Positions 1 to 9,326 of a DNA stretch of 64,000 nt are shown in pieces. The DNA is from G963677325 sp963810555 (GTDB lineage: Bacteria; Bacteroidota; Bacteroidia; Bacteroidales; Prolixibacteraceae). The first letter of the stretch is position 1, and the number at the start of each line of letters is the position of its first letter. The notes beneath the pieces were generated by a model. The model saw nothing but the letters and a program-made list of their open reading frames with translations, did no database searches and was not told the DNA's origin. The position numbers and the translations under genes are program-made. The DNA is taken from NCBI GenBank assembly GCA_963810555.1, contig CAWENX010000005.1, forward strand, positions 124,001-188,000, in the 5' to 3' direction.

Positions 1-359
1 AGCAAAACAAGATGGCCTCCCAATGCCTGATGAGGCTTATCTATCTCGTCAGCATCCCAGTGCCATTCTGCAGAATAACGGATAATTCGGCCACCGTATG
101 AAGATGGTGAATCCTTCCCATTGACCAGTTTGAGATCAGCAATTCGATCGGGAGCCTCAGAATTTCCCATATCTGCAAGAACAGAAATAACAGCCAGATC
201 ATTTTCTTCCATTCTCTTGCCAAGCTCGTCAGCAGGAATTGCAGTGCTGCCGTTACAGCTTCGATGTACATGGATATCACCGGCAAACCATCCTTGTGGT
301 TCAGGTTTAAACCGGTTGTCCTGGCCGGCTGCATTCAGAAAACTCAATAGAAGTGACAT
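1..359 (-). CDS. CehA/McbA-like PHP metallohydrolase, partial (N-terminus only)
   Basis: This frame is open on the minus strand from an ATG at 357-359 and runs off the left edge of the window. After a hydrophobic start (MSLLLSFLNAAGQ) it reads PEPQGWFAGDIHVHRSC, then ISVLADMGNSE and SAEWHWDAD, matching the C-terminal half of the 905-residue protein at 2454-5171 motif for motif. The HVH pair is the first metal-binding element of PHP-type phosphoesterase folds, and secreted CehA/McbA-like members of that fold are common in glycan loci. The start is uncertain: upstream codons (AFVFLC) are also hydrophobic and run into the heptamer array at 377-408, so the true signal peptide may begin at a non-ATG codon inside the array. 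The homology to the neighbour is certain; the reaction is unknown. Confidence 0.75.
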   Translation of the reverse strand, partial: MSLLLSFLNAAGQDNRFKPEPQGWFAGDIHVHRSCNGSTAIPADELGKRMEENDLAVISVLADMGNSEAPDRIADLKLVNGKDSPSSYGGRIIRYSAEWHWDADEIDKPHQALGGHLVL

Positions 360-376
360 ACACAGGAAAACGAAGG

Positions 377-408
377 CCGGAGACAGGAGACAGGAGACAG
401 GAGACCGG
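377..408. repeat. Heptamer array (GGAGACA units)
   Basis: About four tandem 7-bp units of the GGAGACA type are bounded by CCGG on both sides. The same heptamer family (CCGGTCT on the other strand) recurs inside two coding sequences at 13818-13868 and 24973-25018. Here it sits just upstream of, and open in frame with, the partial PHP gene. Confidence 0.8.
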
Positions 409-495
409 AAAACAGAGAAGGGAGATCTATAATATGGCTGACTTTTTTTCAACTTTTCAAAGATTTATTAATTCAGAAAAGAGTAATCAGTAAAA

Positions 496-541
496 TTTGT
501 AATTCATAATTCGTAATTCATAATTCGTAATTCGTAATTAT
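496..541. repeat. Low-complexity word repeat (AATTCGTA/AATTCATA)
   Basis: The end of the 205-bp gap between the two leftmost genes is a run of alternating AATTCGTA and AATTCATA words. Similar words occur in other gaps (near 23735 and 39405). No gene or terminator is visible in the gap. Confidence 0.6.
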
Positions 542-563
542 ACTATACCCTGCATCCCTTGCC

Positions 564-2432
564 CTAATAACTTACTGTAATGTTATAATTCCTTCCGGGC
601 TCGACAGATATAAATGCATAATTTTTACCTTTTAGCTTTCTAAGTTCATAAGTCTGAATTTCGCCGTTATTTTTAATTCCCGTTATACTTTTGTTATTAA
701 ATTCTGCCGGAACCATAAACGTCAGCTTACTGCTGTGTTTTAATGAAGATGTGAGTTCAAATGACAATATGTTATTTGAAAAGGTAATATTTTCAAAAGC
801 GGCTTCGTCTTTCATTTTCATGAATTCATACAATTTCAGGGCTGTCCAGACAGGAATGCCATTTTGATTTGAGTAATCCAGCATCTGCATCAAAGGCTTT
901 TTTGAAAAAGGATAGGCCCAGTTATGGGATTTAATACTGATGAATGAGTAAACTTCATTATTCAGGCTCCGGTCCATCAAACCCTTGAAACAATTGAAAA
1001 ATCCGGTTGTATCCTTGTTTTCAGAATACTGTTGATCATAAACATTGTTAAAATGCTGATAGACATTGATTATCTTACCGTTGTTATCACAATATTTCAT
1101 CACCATTCCGCTGCCGGTATAATTTCCCTGATCGGTCCCCATCTTTCCCAGGAAATGGCCCTGGTTTGAACCATTATCATAATGGGCATAATTTACATCC
1201 AATCCTATTCCGTTTTTAGCTTCAAGTTTAGCCTCTGCAGCGAAATCAGGGTTACCGTCAGCATCTCTGCCGCACCATACAAACCAGTGATTGACATTTG
1301 TATGCTGTGTAATTCCGTATTTGGATTTAATCTCACTTATTTTAGCATGCAGAACCGAATCCATCGTATTCCAGTGCGGATTGGCTGCTTCTTTGGTATC
1401 ATCGGGATGACCCACCATTTCATGTCCCCGGGCTGCCCATTTATCCACGAAAGCTTTGGATGCCTTGTTGACTGCAAGGATATAGATAGTCATCTTTGCA
1501 CCTTTCGCATCCACGTCAGCAAATTGAGGATCGAATTCTTTTTCGTTATTGTACTCGCCATCGTTTGTCAATGTGACGAGGCATTTCAAATCATCAGGAA
1601 AGTACCAAAGACGAGGAAGGGGTTTTACATCTGCGGTCATATTTTCAATGCAGTAAGACAATATTCTCATCTGTTCGTCTGCCTGATTAATCTTATTTTT
1701 AGTAGTATCCACCCACCCATCTGTAAAAAGGTCCATTCCTCGAAGACCATTGATCCCGTCTTTTTCAAGACCTGCAAAGGCAGGGTTTCCCTGTCTTGTA
1801 TAAACAATGCTCTGGGGAAGGTTATAAAGAAATGCTATTGCACTTCCTTTACCATATACATTTTTCACAATTGCCGGACATCCTGTACTAATACTATCAT
1901 TACTGTATAAAGAAGCAATCTCCTCACCACCATTAAGAGTATATTTATCAGCAGTTCCATGGAATTGCAGGGATCCGACAGCTAAAGCTGTCGGCAATTT
2001 AGCTGAAGTCAATATATATCCTTCACTGATTGTAACTCCGGCATCTTTTATTCCAAAAAGATCACTTAACTTTTTATCCGGTCTGAAGGCAATCAACCTT
2101 CCGCCATTTTTAACGTAATCTCCAAACATTTCTTTTTGTGAATTATCCAGGACAGTTTCAGCTAATATCACAACATTGAACCTTTTCAGATAATTCAGGT
2201 CAACTTTAGAATCAGATAAGGAATCTAAATGATATTCATTAAAGCCTTCCGTCTTTAAAATCTCCCCCGAATAAACTCCGAAATTTGAATTTGTTGCAAG
2301 AAGCAAAATAGGGTCATCTTTTTTAGCTGAACAGCTGATGATTGATGGAATCAGAAAAAGAATACTGATATAAAGCAACCAGTGATCCCGCATGTGCGGG
2401 ACCGACAAATTTTTAGAAATTCCCTTTATCAT
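564..2432 (-). CDS. Lipoprotein with GATase-like and polysaccharide-deacetylase-like domains
   Basis: This 622-residue protein has a lipoprotein signal (LLYISILFLIPSIISC), so it is probably anchored in the envelope. The N-terminal third resembles a ThuA/class-I amidotransferase-like fold (VVILAETVLDNSQ, VKNGGRLIAF). The middle carries LVTLTNDGE and GHEMVGHPDD, an Asp followed by a His-x3-His pair, which is the metal-binding pattern of NodB-type deacetylases. It lies 21 bp downstream of the glycosidase-PHP gene in the leftward block. The long form starts at 2432, but an ATG at 2391-2393 inside a 16-bp palindrome gives a tighter signal peptide (MRDHWLL) and may be the real start. The domain calls rest on motifs only, and the substrate is unknown. 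Confidence 0.7.
   Translation of the reverse strand: MIKGISKNLSVPHMRDHWLLYISILFLIPSIISCSAKKDDPILLLATNSNFGVYSGEILKTEGFNEYHLDSLSDSKVDLNYLKRFNVVILAETVLDNSQKEMFGDYVKNGGRLIAFRPDKKLSDLFGIKDAGVTISEGYILTSAKLPTALAVGSLQFHGTADKYTLNGGEEIASLYSNDSISTGCPAIVKNVYGKGSAIAFLYNLPQSIVYTRQGNPAFAGLEKDGINGLRGMDLFTDGWVDTTKNKINQADEQMRILSYCIENMTADVKPLPRLWYFPDDLKCLVTLTNDGEYNNEKEFDPQFADVDAKGAKMTIYILAVNKASKAFVDKWAARGHEMVGHPDDTKEAANPHWNTMDSVLHAKISEIKSKYGITQHTNVNHWFVWCGRDADGNPDFAAEAKLEAKNGIGLDVNYAHYDNGSNQGHFLGKMGTDQGNYTGSGMVMKYCDNNGKIINVYQHFNNVYDQQYSENKDTTGFFNCFKGLMDRSLNNEVYSFISIKSHNWAYPFSKKPLMQMLDYSNQNGIPVWTALKLYEFMKMKDEAAFENITFSNNILSFELTSSLKHSSKLTFMVPAEFNNKSITGIKNNGEIQTYELRKLKGKNYAFISVEPGRNYNITVSY
2386..2401. repeat. TCCCGCA-TG-TGCGGGA palindrome inside a signal-peptide region
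   Basis: This near-perfect 16-bp palindrome (TCCCGCATGTGCGGGA) lies in the first 15 codons of the lipoprotein gene and encodes SVPHMRD. The same element occurs at 23682-23697 (intergenic) and 39799-39814 (inside tonB). Confidence 0.8.
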
Positions 2433-2453
2433 TTTAGTAAATATTTCAATCCA

Positions 2454-5171
2454 TTACCGTTTTTTTGGCGACATACGTTTCCTTTTATCCAGATAAATCA
2501 TCGAGCCGTTTTCCAGGATACCGTTTCCCTGATTCTTAAGCTGGTCGATAGCCTCATCTGCAATCTTAATATATATATCCCTTGCCTTTTCATACCTGGC
2601 TTTCACAACATCGAGATCATGAGTAAAGTATTTATTCCAGATCCCGCCTGGAGATATGTTGATAATAATATTATCGATATACTTTGCAAAATATTCAGCA
2701 TCCTGAGCACTTGCCCTGACAGGTTTATTATCAATGGTTATATATACAGGCGCCGTATGAGTAATATGACCCTTTGAATCCATCCGCCTTGCACATATCC
2801 AGCCGCTTCTTAGGAACTTTTGCGTGGCAGTCAGTACTACAGGAACGCCAGGTTTTACTGTTCCGTTTTTGGAAGCGATAACCATTCCATCGCAGACCAA
2901 TTCAAGTTTACCGGTCAGTTCTTTAATTGCAGTCCACTTTACGCTGACCCTGACATCTCCCTGACCTTTCATCTTGATCTCATCACCAGGACTCCTGGTG
3001 CCGTTAACTTTTAAATCGATAAATTCTTTATGACCGTTCAAAGCGACAACAGTTCTTCCGTTCTTTATCCCCTCGATCCATTTATTATAAGTCAGTTTTT
3101 TATCCTTTACCTGGACATAGGTAAGAATATCACCCATCGCACCATTATAGCAGGGAAGATCAGTGCCTGCTGCAAGACCAATCCGAAATCCGCAGTTCAG
3201 CAATTTATAGTATCCGTGAATGGCAGCATCATTTTGCCAGACATCTTCTGCCACAAAATCAATGGTTCCCAGGGCAGCTTCTACAGGATAGTCAAGAGGA
3301 ATACAGCATGTCAGATTATTCTGAATGGCATCATTAAGATATTCCATATGAACGAAACCTGTCACAGCATTTTGTTTTTTAGCCCATTCAATGATCTTAT
3401 ATGCTGATTCGTCCCAAATCTGATGCGCTTCCTTTAGTCCAAGAACAGCAAGATGTCCACCTATAGCCTGATTCTCGAAAGTTACACCCGCCGGATCATA
3501 ATGCCATTCAGCATCCCAGTGAACTATGCGCCCGGGAACAGATTGAGGGGCATCTTTACCGTTCACTTTGGGCAAATCCAATTTGCTGTCTTTCACTTCA
3601 CCATTTCCCATATCCGCAAGCATAGAAACCACAGAAAGATCGTTCTGTTCCATCATTTCAGTCAGCTTGTTTTCAGGAAATATCCCTGTAGGTTCTCCGC
3701 AATTGCGATGAACATGCATATCCCCGGCAAACCAGTCAGATGGCTCTGGTCTGGGTCTCACCACTTTACCAGTAAGAGTAAACAGACATTTCCCCGGAAT
3801 CTTTACACTAAAGGTTTTGTTCCTGACCACAATCTCCTGATCTTTGTATAAATTCTTTATACTGTCGGTATAATACATTTGAAGGTCATTGATCTCAGGC
3901 AAATGGACAAAACTGCCTTTTAAATCAAAAGGACTGTCTCCCTTGTTAATCCCCGTAATTGTTATCCTGCCTCTGATTGTATCATTAAAAGCAAGTATAG
4001 TAACATCCTTATTCACCTCTCCATTTATCCCGATATGCCTTGAACCGGGCAATACAAACCTGGATATCTGTGCCAGTGCAGGAAGATGTTTCCGTGGATA
4101 ATAAGTTTTCGTATCACGGTCATATCCAAGGACTCCCCAAAGACTCCAACCTCCGGGCGGATGCTGATAATAGCTGTCATATCCTTCCCAAACAATTCCT
4201 CCCGAAGCGCCGTTCTTTAAAAGCTGAAGCAGATGATTTGCGCACTCGCTTGCAAAGGTGTAATCATATTTCACATTTGTCTTTCCTGCATCAAGACCGT
4301 CGCGCCAGGCATTGAATTCAGTTAACCACCAATCTGTTTTTGGATATTTTGATTTTTTTATAAAAGAATCCACCGGCGCATAATAACCTCCGTAACTATG
4401 AAATCCCCAGCGACCGACTTTTTTCATTATCACCGGATCAGCCATCATCGCCGGAAGATAAGAATCGATTGCTGTTTTCATACTTGCGGCATCAGGAACC
4501 ACAAGTTTGATACTTCCCAATTCGTTAGCCTGCATCCTCTCAGCAAGCTTATGAATGATCCTTGCAAATTGATCTGCTTTTACAGTCGGTCCTTCATTTT
4601 TTATATCCGTCTCATTCATCGGGGAAAAATAGCCAAAAAGCAAATGTTTAACATTCCTTGCATACATCAGGAAAGAAACCTGCATTTCGACAAATTCATC
4701 CTCGTACTCAGGTTTGATAACACTCTGCCCCATCCACCCGGGAACACGTCCCATAAAATTCAGCATCACACCATCGGTAATTCCGTGCCTGTTAAGATAT
4801 TCCACCGTATTCCAGACTTTCTGAAAATGAGGTGTTTCATACAATTTATTATAATAATCCCAGTTGAATTTAAAAGGATCATTGTTATCATTTACATCTT
4901 CTCCTCCCCTTTCAACCTCAACCATAACTCTCCAAATTGTAGCATTCATTGAATCAAGCAACATATCAAGCGCAGGTTTCAGTTCATCCCCGTTCCAGCT
5001 TTCCGTGTTGGCATTAACTCCGAAACCGTCAATCTTTTGCAACCGTTCTGAACCATCAACCTGAATTGTCATCTCCGGCCTGTCGTTTTTGACCTGGGCA
5101 TCAATTTTTAATGTTAGAGTTGAAAAGATCATTACTACCATAAGCAACATGTTCAATTTATATCTTCTCAT
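2454..5171 (-). CDS. Secreted clan-A glycosidase fused to PHP-type metallohydrolase
   Basis: This 905-residue protein has a signal peptide (MRRYKLNMLLMVVMIFS, then IDAQ). Residues about 30-470 form a GH30-like (beta/alpha)8 glycosidase with a C-terminal beta-domain. QKIDGFG is the usual start of the fold, SPMNETD (Glu about 187) fits the acid/base and WWLTEFNAW (Glu about 285) fits the nucleophile. From about 476 a second catalytic domain begins with DWFAGDMHVHRNC (HVH 485-487), followed by VVSMLADMGNGE, WHYDPAG and AGTDLPCY, a CehA/McbA-like PHP metallohydrolase. The glycosidase half matches the next gene upstream and the PHP half matches the partial gene at the left edge, so the fusion combines two modules also present separately. 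It probably acts in the periplasm or at the cell surface on the glycan handled by the nearby SusCD system. Confidence 0.8.
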   Translation of the reverse strand: MRRYKLNMLLMVVMIFSTLTLKIDAQVKNDRPEMTIQVDGSERLQKIDGFGVNANTESWNGDELKPALDMLLDSMNATIWRVMVEVERGGEDVNDNNDPFKFNWDYYNKLYETPHFQKVWNTVEYLNRHGITDGVMLNFMGRVPGWMGQSVIKPEYEDEFVEMQVSFLMYARNVKHLLFGYFSPMNETDIKNEGPTVKADQFARIIHKLAERMQANELGSIKLVVPDAASMKTAIDSYLPAMMADPVIMKKVGRWGFHSYGGYYAPVDSFIKKSKYPKTDWWLTEFNAWRDGLDAGKTNVKYDYTFASECANHLLQLLKNGASGGIVWEGYDSYYQHPPGGWSLWGVLGYDRDTKTYYPRKHLPALAQISRFVLPGSRHIGINGEVNKDVTILAFNDTIRGRITITGINKGDSPFDLKGSFVHLPEINDLQMYYTDSIKNLYKDQEIVVRNKTFSVKIPGKCLFTLTGKVVRPRPEPSDWFAGDMHVHRNCGEPTGIFPENKLTEMMEQNDLSVVSMLADMGNGEVKDSKLDLPKVNGKDAPQSVPGRIVHWDAEWHYDPAGVTFENQAIGGHLAVLGLKEAHQIWDESAYKIIEWAKKQNAVTGFVHMEYLNDAIQNNLTCCIPLDYPVEAALGTIDFVAEDVWQNDAAIHGYYKLLNCGFRIGLAAGTDLPCYNGAMGDILTYVQVKDKKLTYNKWIEGIKNGRTVVALNGHKEFIDLKVNGTRSPGDEIKMKGQGDVRVSVKWTAIKELTGKLELVCDGMVIASKNGTVKPGVPVVLTATQKFLRSGWICARRMDSKGHITHTAPVYITIDNKPVRASAQDAEYFAKYIDNIIINISPGGIWNKYFTHDLDVVKARYEKARDIYIKIADEAIDQLKNQGNGILENGSMIYLDKRKRMSPKKR

Positions 5172-5239
5172 TTTTTAGCCTTAATTTTTTTAGATAACAT
5201 TAACATAAAACTCTATATTTCAATAGTATAGTAGAAATC

Positions 5240-5273
5240 TTCCTACATTTCCTACATTTCCTACTTTCCTACC
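5240..5273. repeat. Short tandem 9-bp repeat (TTCCTACAT)
   Basis: Three to four degenerate units of TTCCTACAT lie in the 154-bp gap between the two glycosidase genes. The period is 9, so it is kept apart from the 11-bp family found elsewhere. A GTAG-rich stretch just before it (5226-5234) may be the opposite arm. Confidence 0.5.
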
Positions 5274-5325
5274 CTTCCTTCTTTTGTCATTCATGATTCC
5301 GGGTATATTTCGAAAACCAGGGTAT

Positions 5326-6822
5326 CTAATTCTCAATTCTTACACCTGCAAGCGTGAACGTTGTTCCGGGGGAAACCAAAAAACTGAATGCACCGTCGAC
5401 AAGAATAACATCAGTACTTTGCTGCATATTTTGAGTTGTATTGGTCTGGAATACCTTAAATCTCAACTTCTCCGGAATATTTGACAACGATCCATTGACC
5501 TTAACTGTGCTGCTTCCATTATTGCGGCCCACGATCACCAATTGCCCGTTTGGATTACTAAAGGCACTAACGATCAGGTTGTTATCGCTGCATGACGCTG
5601 CAATTCTTACAGCGCCGGGCTTGATGAACTTCATGATCTGGGTATGTTCATAGAACTGTTTGCGCGGTTTCCAGCTTTGGGTGGATGCAATGTATTCGAT
5701 TAAAGGCTTGCCTTCTTCTTTCCATCCAAAGAGGTAGTCATTGGGCGGAACATCGCCATAGCCATTCCTCCTTCCATGCTGGTAAACGCAGTCAAATCCA
5801 TCCCAGAAAATAAGTGCTTTGGGATCGTCATCGAGCTGTCCCAGTATATTCTTTATACCGGCTGTTTCAGTTACCCAGAAAGATTTGTTCGGATTTGTGG
5901 CTTTGCTGACCGTGTTTTGGTAATTCCGCGAATCATTGCCGTATTGATGCACACCCCAGCAGGCTAATTTTCCCATGAGATAAGAGTCTTTGACAATTTC
6001 ATCCATACAGGCGCCAAATAATTTGTTTCCTGCAGCGTCAGGAGTAACGAAACGGATGTCGCTCATCCCAATAGCATCCAGTCTTTCAGCAAGTTTCTTA
6101 ATCACACGGGTAAACTGAACCGCATCCGGCATATCAGGACCTTCAACTATGCCATCAGGATGTTTGGCACTTTTAGTGCTCGATACAATATCCGTTTCAT
6201 TCATCGGCGATACCAAATTGAATTGAACTTTGGCAGTGTTCCGTGCATAATACAACAGCGCAGCGATTGTTTCCACAAATTCATCTTCCTTTGCGGGGTC
6301 GATAGAATAAGGTGTACTGCCCATCCAACTTTTTTGCAGATCAATTGCTGTCATGGGCGCCGATGCAGGAGGTGCCCCCATAAAGCTTATAATCAGACCG
6401 TTCGTGATCCCCTTCTTATTCAGGTATCGCAAAGTATTCCATATGCCCTGGAACTTTTTATTTGAGAAGATACTGTTGTAATAATTCCAATTGAAATGAT
6501 TGGGATCGTTATCATCGTTGACAGCTTCCCAGTCCATCTCTTCAATAACGGCCCTGAAAATAGTAGCCCCAAGTGAATCAACAAGCAGATCAATTGCCGG
6601 CTGTACCACTTTGGTATCCCCGTATTCTCCGTTGTACCACCATGCCGTATTAATATTGACGCCAAAACCATCCATGGTCTGGTACTTTTTTGCACCATCT
6701 ATCTGAAGGGTTACTTCTGAGATGGCATTTTGAGCCTGACCGTTTACAGCATTGAGATAAAAACAAAATGACAATAAAAATAAAACATTCAATATCAAAT
6801 TATTACATCTATGTGTTTTCAT
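5326..6822 (-). CDS. Secreted GH30-like clan-A glycosidase
   Basis: This 498-residue protein begins with a signal peptide (MKTHRCNNLILNVLFLLSF). It reads YQTMDGFGVNINTAWW at the first strand of the barrel, SPMNETD with the likely acid/base Glu near 209, and SFWVTETAG with the likely nucleophile Glu near 319. A short C-terminal beta-domain (LVIVGRNNGSSTVKVNGSL) closes it, as in GH30 enzymes. It is a paralogue of the N-terminal half of the 905-residue neighbour but lacks the PHP domain. The gene lies 37 bp downstream of the 541-residue gene and is probably co-transcribed. Clan-A membership is well supported; the exact family and substrate cannot be decided by eye. Confidence 0.78.
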   Translation of the reverse strand: MKTHRCNNLILNVLFLLSFCFYLNAVNGQAQNAISEVTLQIDGAKKYQTMDGFGVNINTAWWYNGEYGDTKVVQPAIDLLVDSLGATIFRAVIEEMDWEAVNDDNDPNHFNWNYYNSIFSNKKFQGIWNTLRYLNKKGITNGLIISFMGAPPASAPMTAIDLQKSWMGSTPYSIDPAKEDEFVETIAALLYYARNTAKVQFNLVSPMNETDIVSSTKSAKHPDGIVEGPDMPDAVQFTRVIKKLAERLDAIGMSDIRFVTPDAAGNKLFGACMDEIVKDSYLMGKLACWGVHQYGNDSRNYQNTVSKATNPNKSFWVTETAGIKNILGQLDDDPKALIFWDGFDCVYQHGRRNGYGDVPPNDYLFGWKEEGKPLIEYIASTQSWKPRKQFYEHTQIMKFIKPGAVRIAASCSDNNLIVSAFSNPNGQLVIVGRNNGSSTVKVNGSLSNIPEKLRFKVFQTNTTQNMQQSTDVILVDGAFSFLVSPGTTFTLAGVRIEN

Positions 6823-6859
6823 TTTATTGAAGTAAAAGTCAAAATAATACTTAAAAGTA

Positions 6860-8485
6860 TTACATAATCACCACTTTACCAGCCTTCTCCCTCCTTATCT
6901 TTAAGGAATAATCTCCGTTGCCCAGATCTTTTAAAGTATAACCCTCTTTATTAAGATCCTGTCTCAGTGAAATCTTTTTCCCGTTAAGTGTTATGATTTC
7001 CGGCTTAAAGGCAAGCCTAAGGTATTCAATATCGTCTTTTGAAGCAGCTGTATATTTTATACTCTTCGATCCGTAAGCAACATCTTTTAAAATATCTGCA
7101 GAATACAAGATGTGATTCTCCGCAGGCGGAGCCCATTCAGGAATCCCTGCAAACGCCTGGTAAAACATTCGGGGACATTCACCGTAACAATCTGACCACC
7201 AACTCTGTATTCCTTTGCTCACCGGGCTTTCAAAAGCAAAACCTGTTTTATCATTGCAATAAGTTACCCAGTTCAGCGACCGGAAAGCCTTGTCTTTATA
7301 AGTCTCATCACCCGACATGGCATACCACCTTGCGCATTCTGCTCCATAACGGGCAGTCTGGTAGTCCATTTTGAAATTAAAACTATCCTGTTCCCCTACA
7401 ATATTAGCTCCCCACACTGTGGAAGGTTCGTCGGGAGCTTTGCGGAAAACAAAATAATCTTCTGTCCATTTGATCAATTTAGGAATATTCGATTCACGGT
7501 CGGGGATAAATTCAGGATAATCAAAACTGCACAATACGGCGTTGCTGTTGCTCAGATTGCTTTTGTATGTGTTACTCTTTATATCTGTATCACTGTGGCC
7601 GTCAGTCCAGTACCCCGTTTTCACCGGGAAATCGGCAATAAACTTCCTTATCTTCATCTGCGCATCCTTATAAGCCTTTACATTACCGATATTCGCTTTA
7701 ATTAAATGATCGAAAAGCATATAAGCTCCGCTCCAGTTGGCACCGTAATCAGCCGTGATCTTTCCGCTGTTCATGATCACCCTGTATGGCCAGGGCGATT
7801 GGGTCGCGCTGCCTGTTCTCTCGTATTTAATCAAAGTATTGGCAACATTCAAAGCCGCATCCAGATATTTTTTATCCCCGAAAAAGAGATACATCCTGAA
7901 ATAAGTCAATCCCATCTCAGAGGCATGATCGACCTGTATCTCATGCAGGGCAAGACGTTTGGAGTTATTGTAACCGCGGAAAATAGTATCGCCGCTGTTG
8001 GTTGTGGTATAAGGGAAATTGGGCCATGCAAAATCCGGTGCGCTTGTGCCATGCTTAATCGTGTAATCGACAAAGTTTTTCATGATGGTCATAACGGATT
8101 CATCTCCCGTGTAAGCATAATAAAGACGGGCATTTTCGAACCAGTTGGGTATCTTTTCACCTATGTCGTTCATAGGACCGCTTGGAATGATTTTGCCGTC
8201 CTTTTGTTTTAGTTCACAATAGAAATAATAAAGCGGATAATTTGATCTCGGGGCCGGCCCCGGCGACATCTCAGCCCTTGTCTTTACAAAATTCCACCTT
8301 AAATGAAGAAACTGATCATAGGCATTGGACTGGGGAGTCATCCATGATAATATCTTCGAATCTTTATCCAGCACCACCTTGTGATGACATATCGAATCAG
8401 GATTTTCATCAGGTTCCAATGCCCTGGAAATAGAGGAATTTAATATAATTGCAAATAAAATTCCAATGATTTTAATCTTTCCCAT
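6860..8485 (-). CDS. Secreted alpha-helical-barrel glycosidase-like protein
   Basis: This 541-residue protein has a signal peptide (MGKIKIIGILFAIILNSS). Repeated helical segments with aromatic pairs (NWFENARLYYAYTGD, MGLTYFRMYLFFGD, AECARWYAMSGDETY) recall (alpha/alpha)6-barrel glycosidases and lyases, in which hairpins repeat around a cleft. The last 70 residues look like a beta-sandwich ending (LKDLGNGDYSLKIRRE). I do not recognise the family and name no catalytic residues. It is the first gene of the leftward glycan block, with a promoter-like box about 40 bp upstream. Confidence 0.6.
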   Translation of the reverse strand: MGKIKIIGILFAIILNSSISRALEPDENPDSICHHKVVLDKDSKILSWMTPQSNAYDQFLHLRWNFVKTRAEMSPGPAPRSNYPLYYFYCELKQKDGKIIPSGPMNDIGEKIPNWFENARLYYAYTGDESVMTIMKNFVDYTIKHGTSAPDFAWPNFPYTTTNSGDTIFRGYNNSKRLALHEIQVDHASEMGLTYFRMYLFFGDKKYLDAALNVANTLIKYERTGSATQSPWPYRVIMNSGKITADYGANWSGAYMLFDHLIKANIGNVKAYKDAQMKIRKFIADFPVKTGYWTDGHSDTDIKSNTYKSNLSNSNAVLCSFDYPEFIPDRESNIPKLIKWTEDYFVFRKAPDEPSTVWGANIVGEQDSFNFKMDYQTARYGAECARWYAMSGDETYKDKAFRSLNWVTYCNDKTGFAFESPVSKGIQSWWSDCYGECPRMFYQAFAGIPEWAPPAENHILYSADILKDVAYGSKSIKYTAASKDDIEYLRLAFKPEIITLNGKKISLRQDLNKEGYTLKDLGNGDYSLKIRREKAGKVVIM

Positions 8486-8524
8486 AATTATCGGTTCAAG
8501 AATTAAACAGCAAATTCAATTTGC

Positions 8525-8532
8525 CAAACTTA
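8525..8532 (-). promoter_or_regulatory. Bacteroidetes -7 box (TAAGTTTG)
   Basis: TAAGTTTG on the minus strand fits the TAnnTTTG -7 consensus and lies 40 bp before the ATG of the leftward glycan block. No TTG is seen at the usual -33 spacing. Confidence 0.4.
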
Positions 8533-8808
8533 ATGAAAAATTCTCAACCCACTGATATGAATTACGTAATACAAATAAAAAAAGCAAAAAGTAAAGGGCA
8601 AAGTGCAAAGAATAATAATCCTTTCGACCTATCATAAGTAGATTATCGCCAAAGTGAAATAGTCATACTAATTCCTTTTCAAAGCAGAAACTTTTCCCTG
8701 AAACCACGATAAATTCCATTCCTTAAACCCGAACAGTTTTTTCAAAACTGTCAGATTTTAATTCAGGATGTTCAAAGTATGTATTTAACAATATATTCAA
8801 AATTCTAC

Positions 8809-8852
8809 CTCCGTATTTGCTCCGGTTTTGCTCCGTGTTAAGTCCGTATTTA
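8809..8852 (-). repeat. 11-bp tandem array, site 1 (single arm)
   Basis: Four units of exactly 11 bp lie in the 841-bp divergent gap 8486-9326; on the plus strand they start CTCCGTATTTG, CTCCGGTTTTG, CTCCGTGTTAA and GTCCGTATTTA. Beside them are a hairpin (AAAGGGCCTTT, 8856-8866) and the flank word AATATATTGTTAAATA (minus strand, 8782-8797). Unit core and flank recur in inverted orientation at 14978-15021. The rest of the gap shows no convincing gene. The open frame across it (8723-9031, minus) is discussed under rejected items. Confidence 0.75.
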
Positions 8853-9326
8853 CTTAAAGGGCCTTTATAATCATAATATAGAAATTTGTAAATATCTTTT
8901 TTGAAGCTATTGCAACATCCGGATCCAGAACTTATCCCACTCTCGTCCGGCCACTGGCCAATCGACGAAGTCTGTTTTGATTTACGGATTTTAAATACGG
9001 AAAAAAATGATCGCAACGCAAAATTTGGCATCTCTGCTTCTGGACGCCCTCAATCTTTAAATGGATCAATCCGACGCGCGACAGATCTGCAGCACGGTTA
9101 AGAAGGGTAACATGATTACTGGTCCTCATCCTGTATTTTAATGGGCTGCGATAAAGTCGGATTAATCGGCAAATATTATTTCCATAAGGAGGATAAACTG
9201 CAATCTTTATTGTAATACTTTTACAGGGTAAATAAAAAATGTTTATTTTGCGTGGATCTTATCATTCTTAATTAAATTCTAAAATTTATTAGATACTGAA
9301 AATTAACGCTATACCTTAAAACTTTC

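Noticed and set aside
1182..1910. A 242-codon plus-strand frame
   Set aside because: It lies entirely antisense to the deacetylase-like lipoprotein, which has clear domain motifs and a leader, while this frame has none.
5240..5273. Inclusion of the TTCCTACAT repeat in the 11-bp family
   Set aside because: Its period is 9 and no second arm is clear, so it is listed only as a simple repeat.
8723..9031. A 102-codon minus-strand frame with plausible-looking residues (SKYGLNTEQNRSKYGG)
   Set aside because: It runs through the 11-bp array. The related site at 14978-15021 gives similar peptides but contains stops in that frame, so the resemblance comes from the shared DNA repeat, not from a protein.
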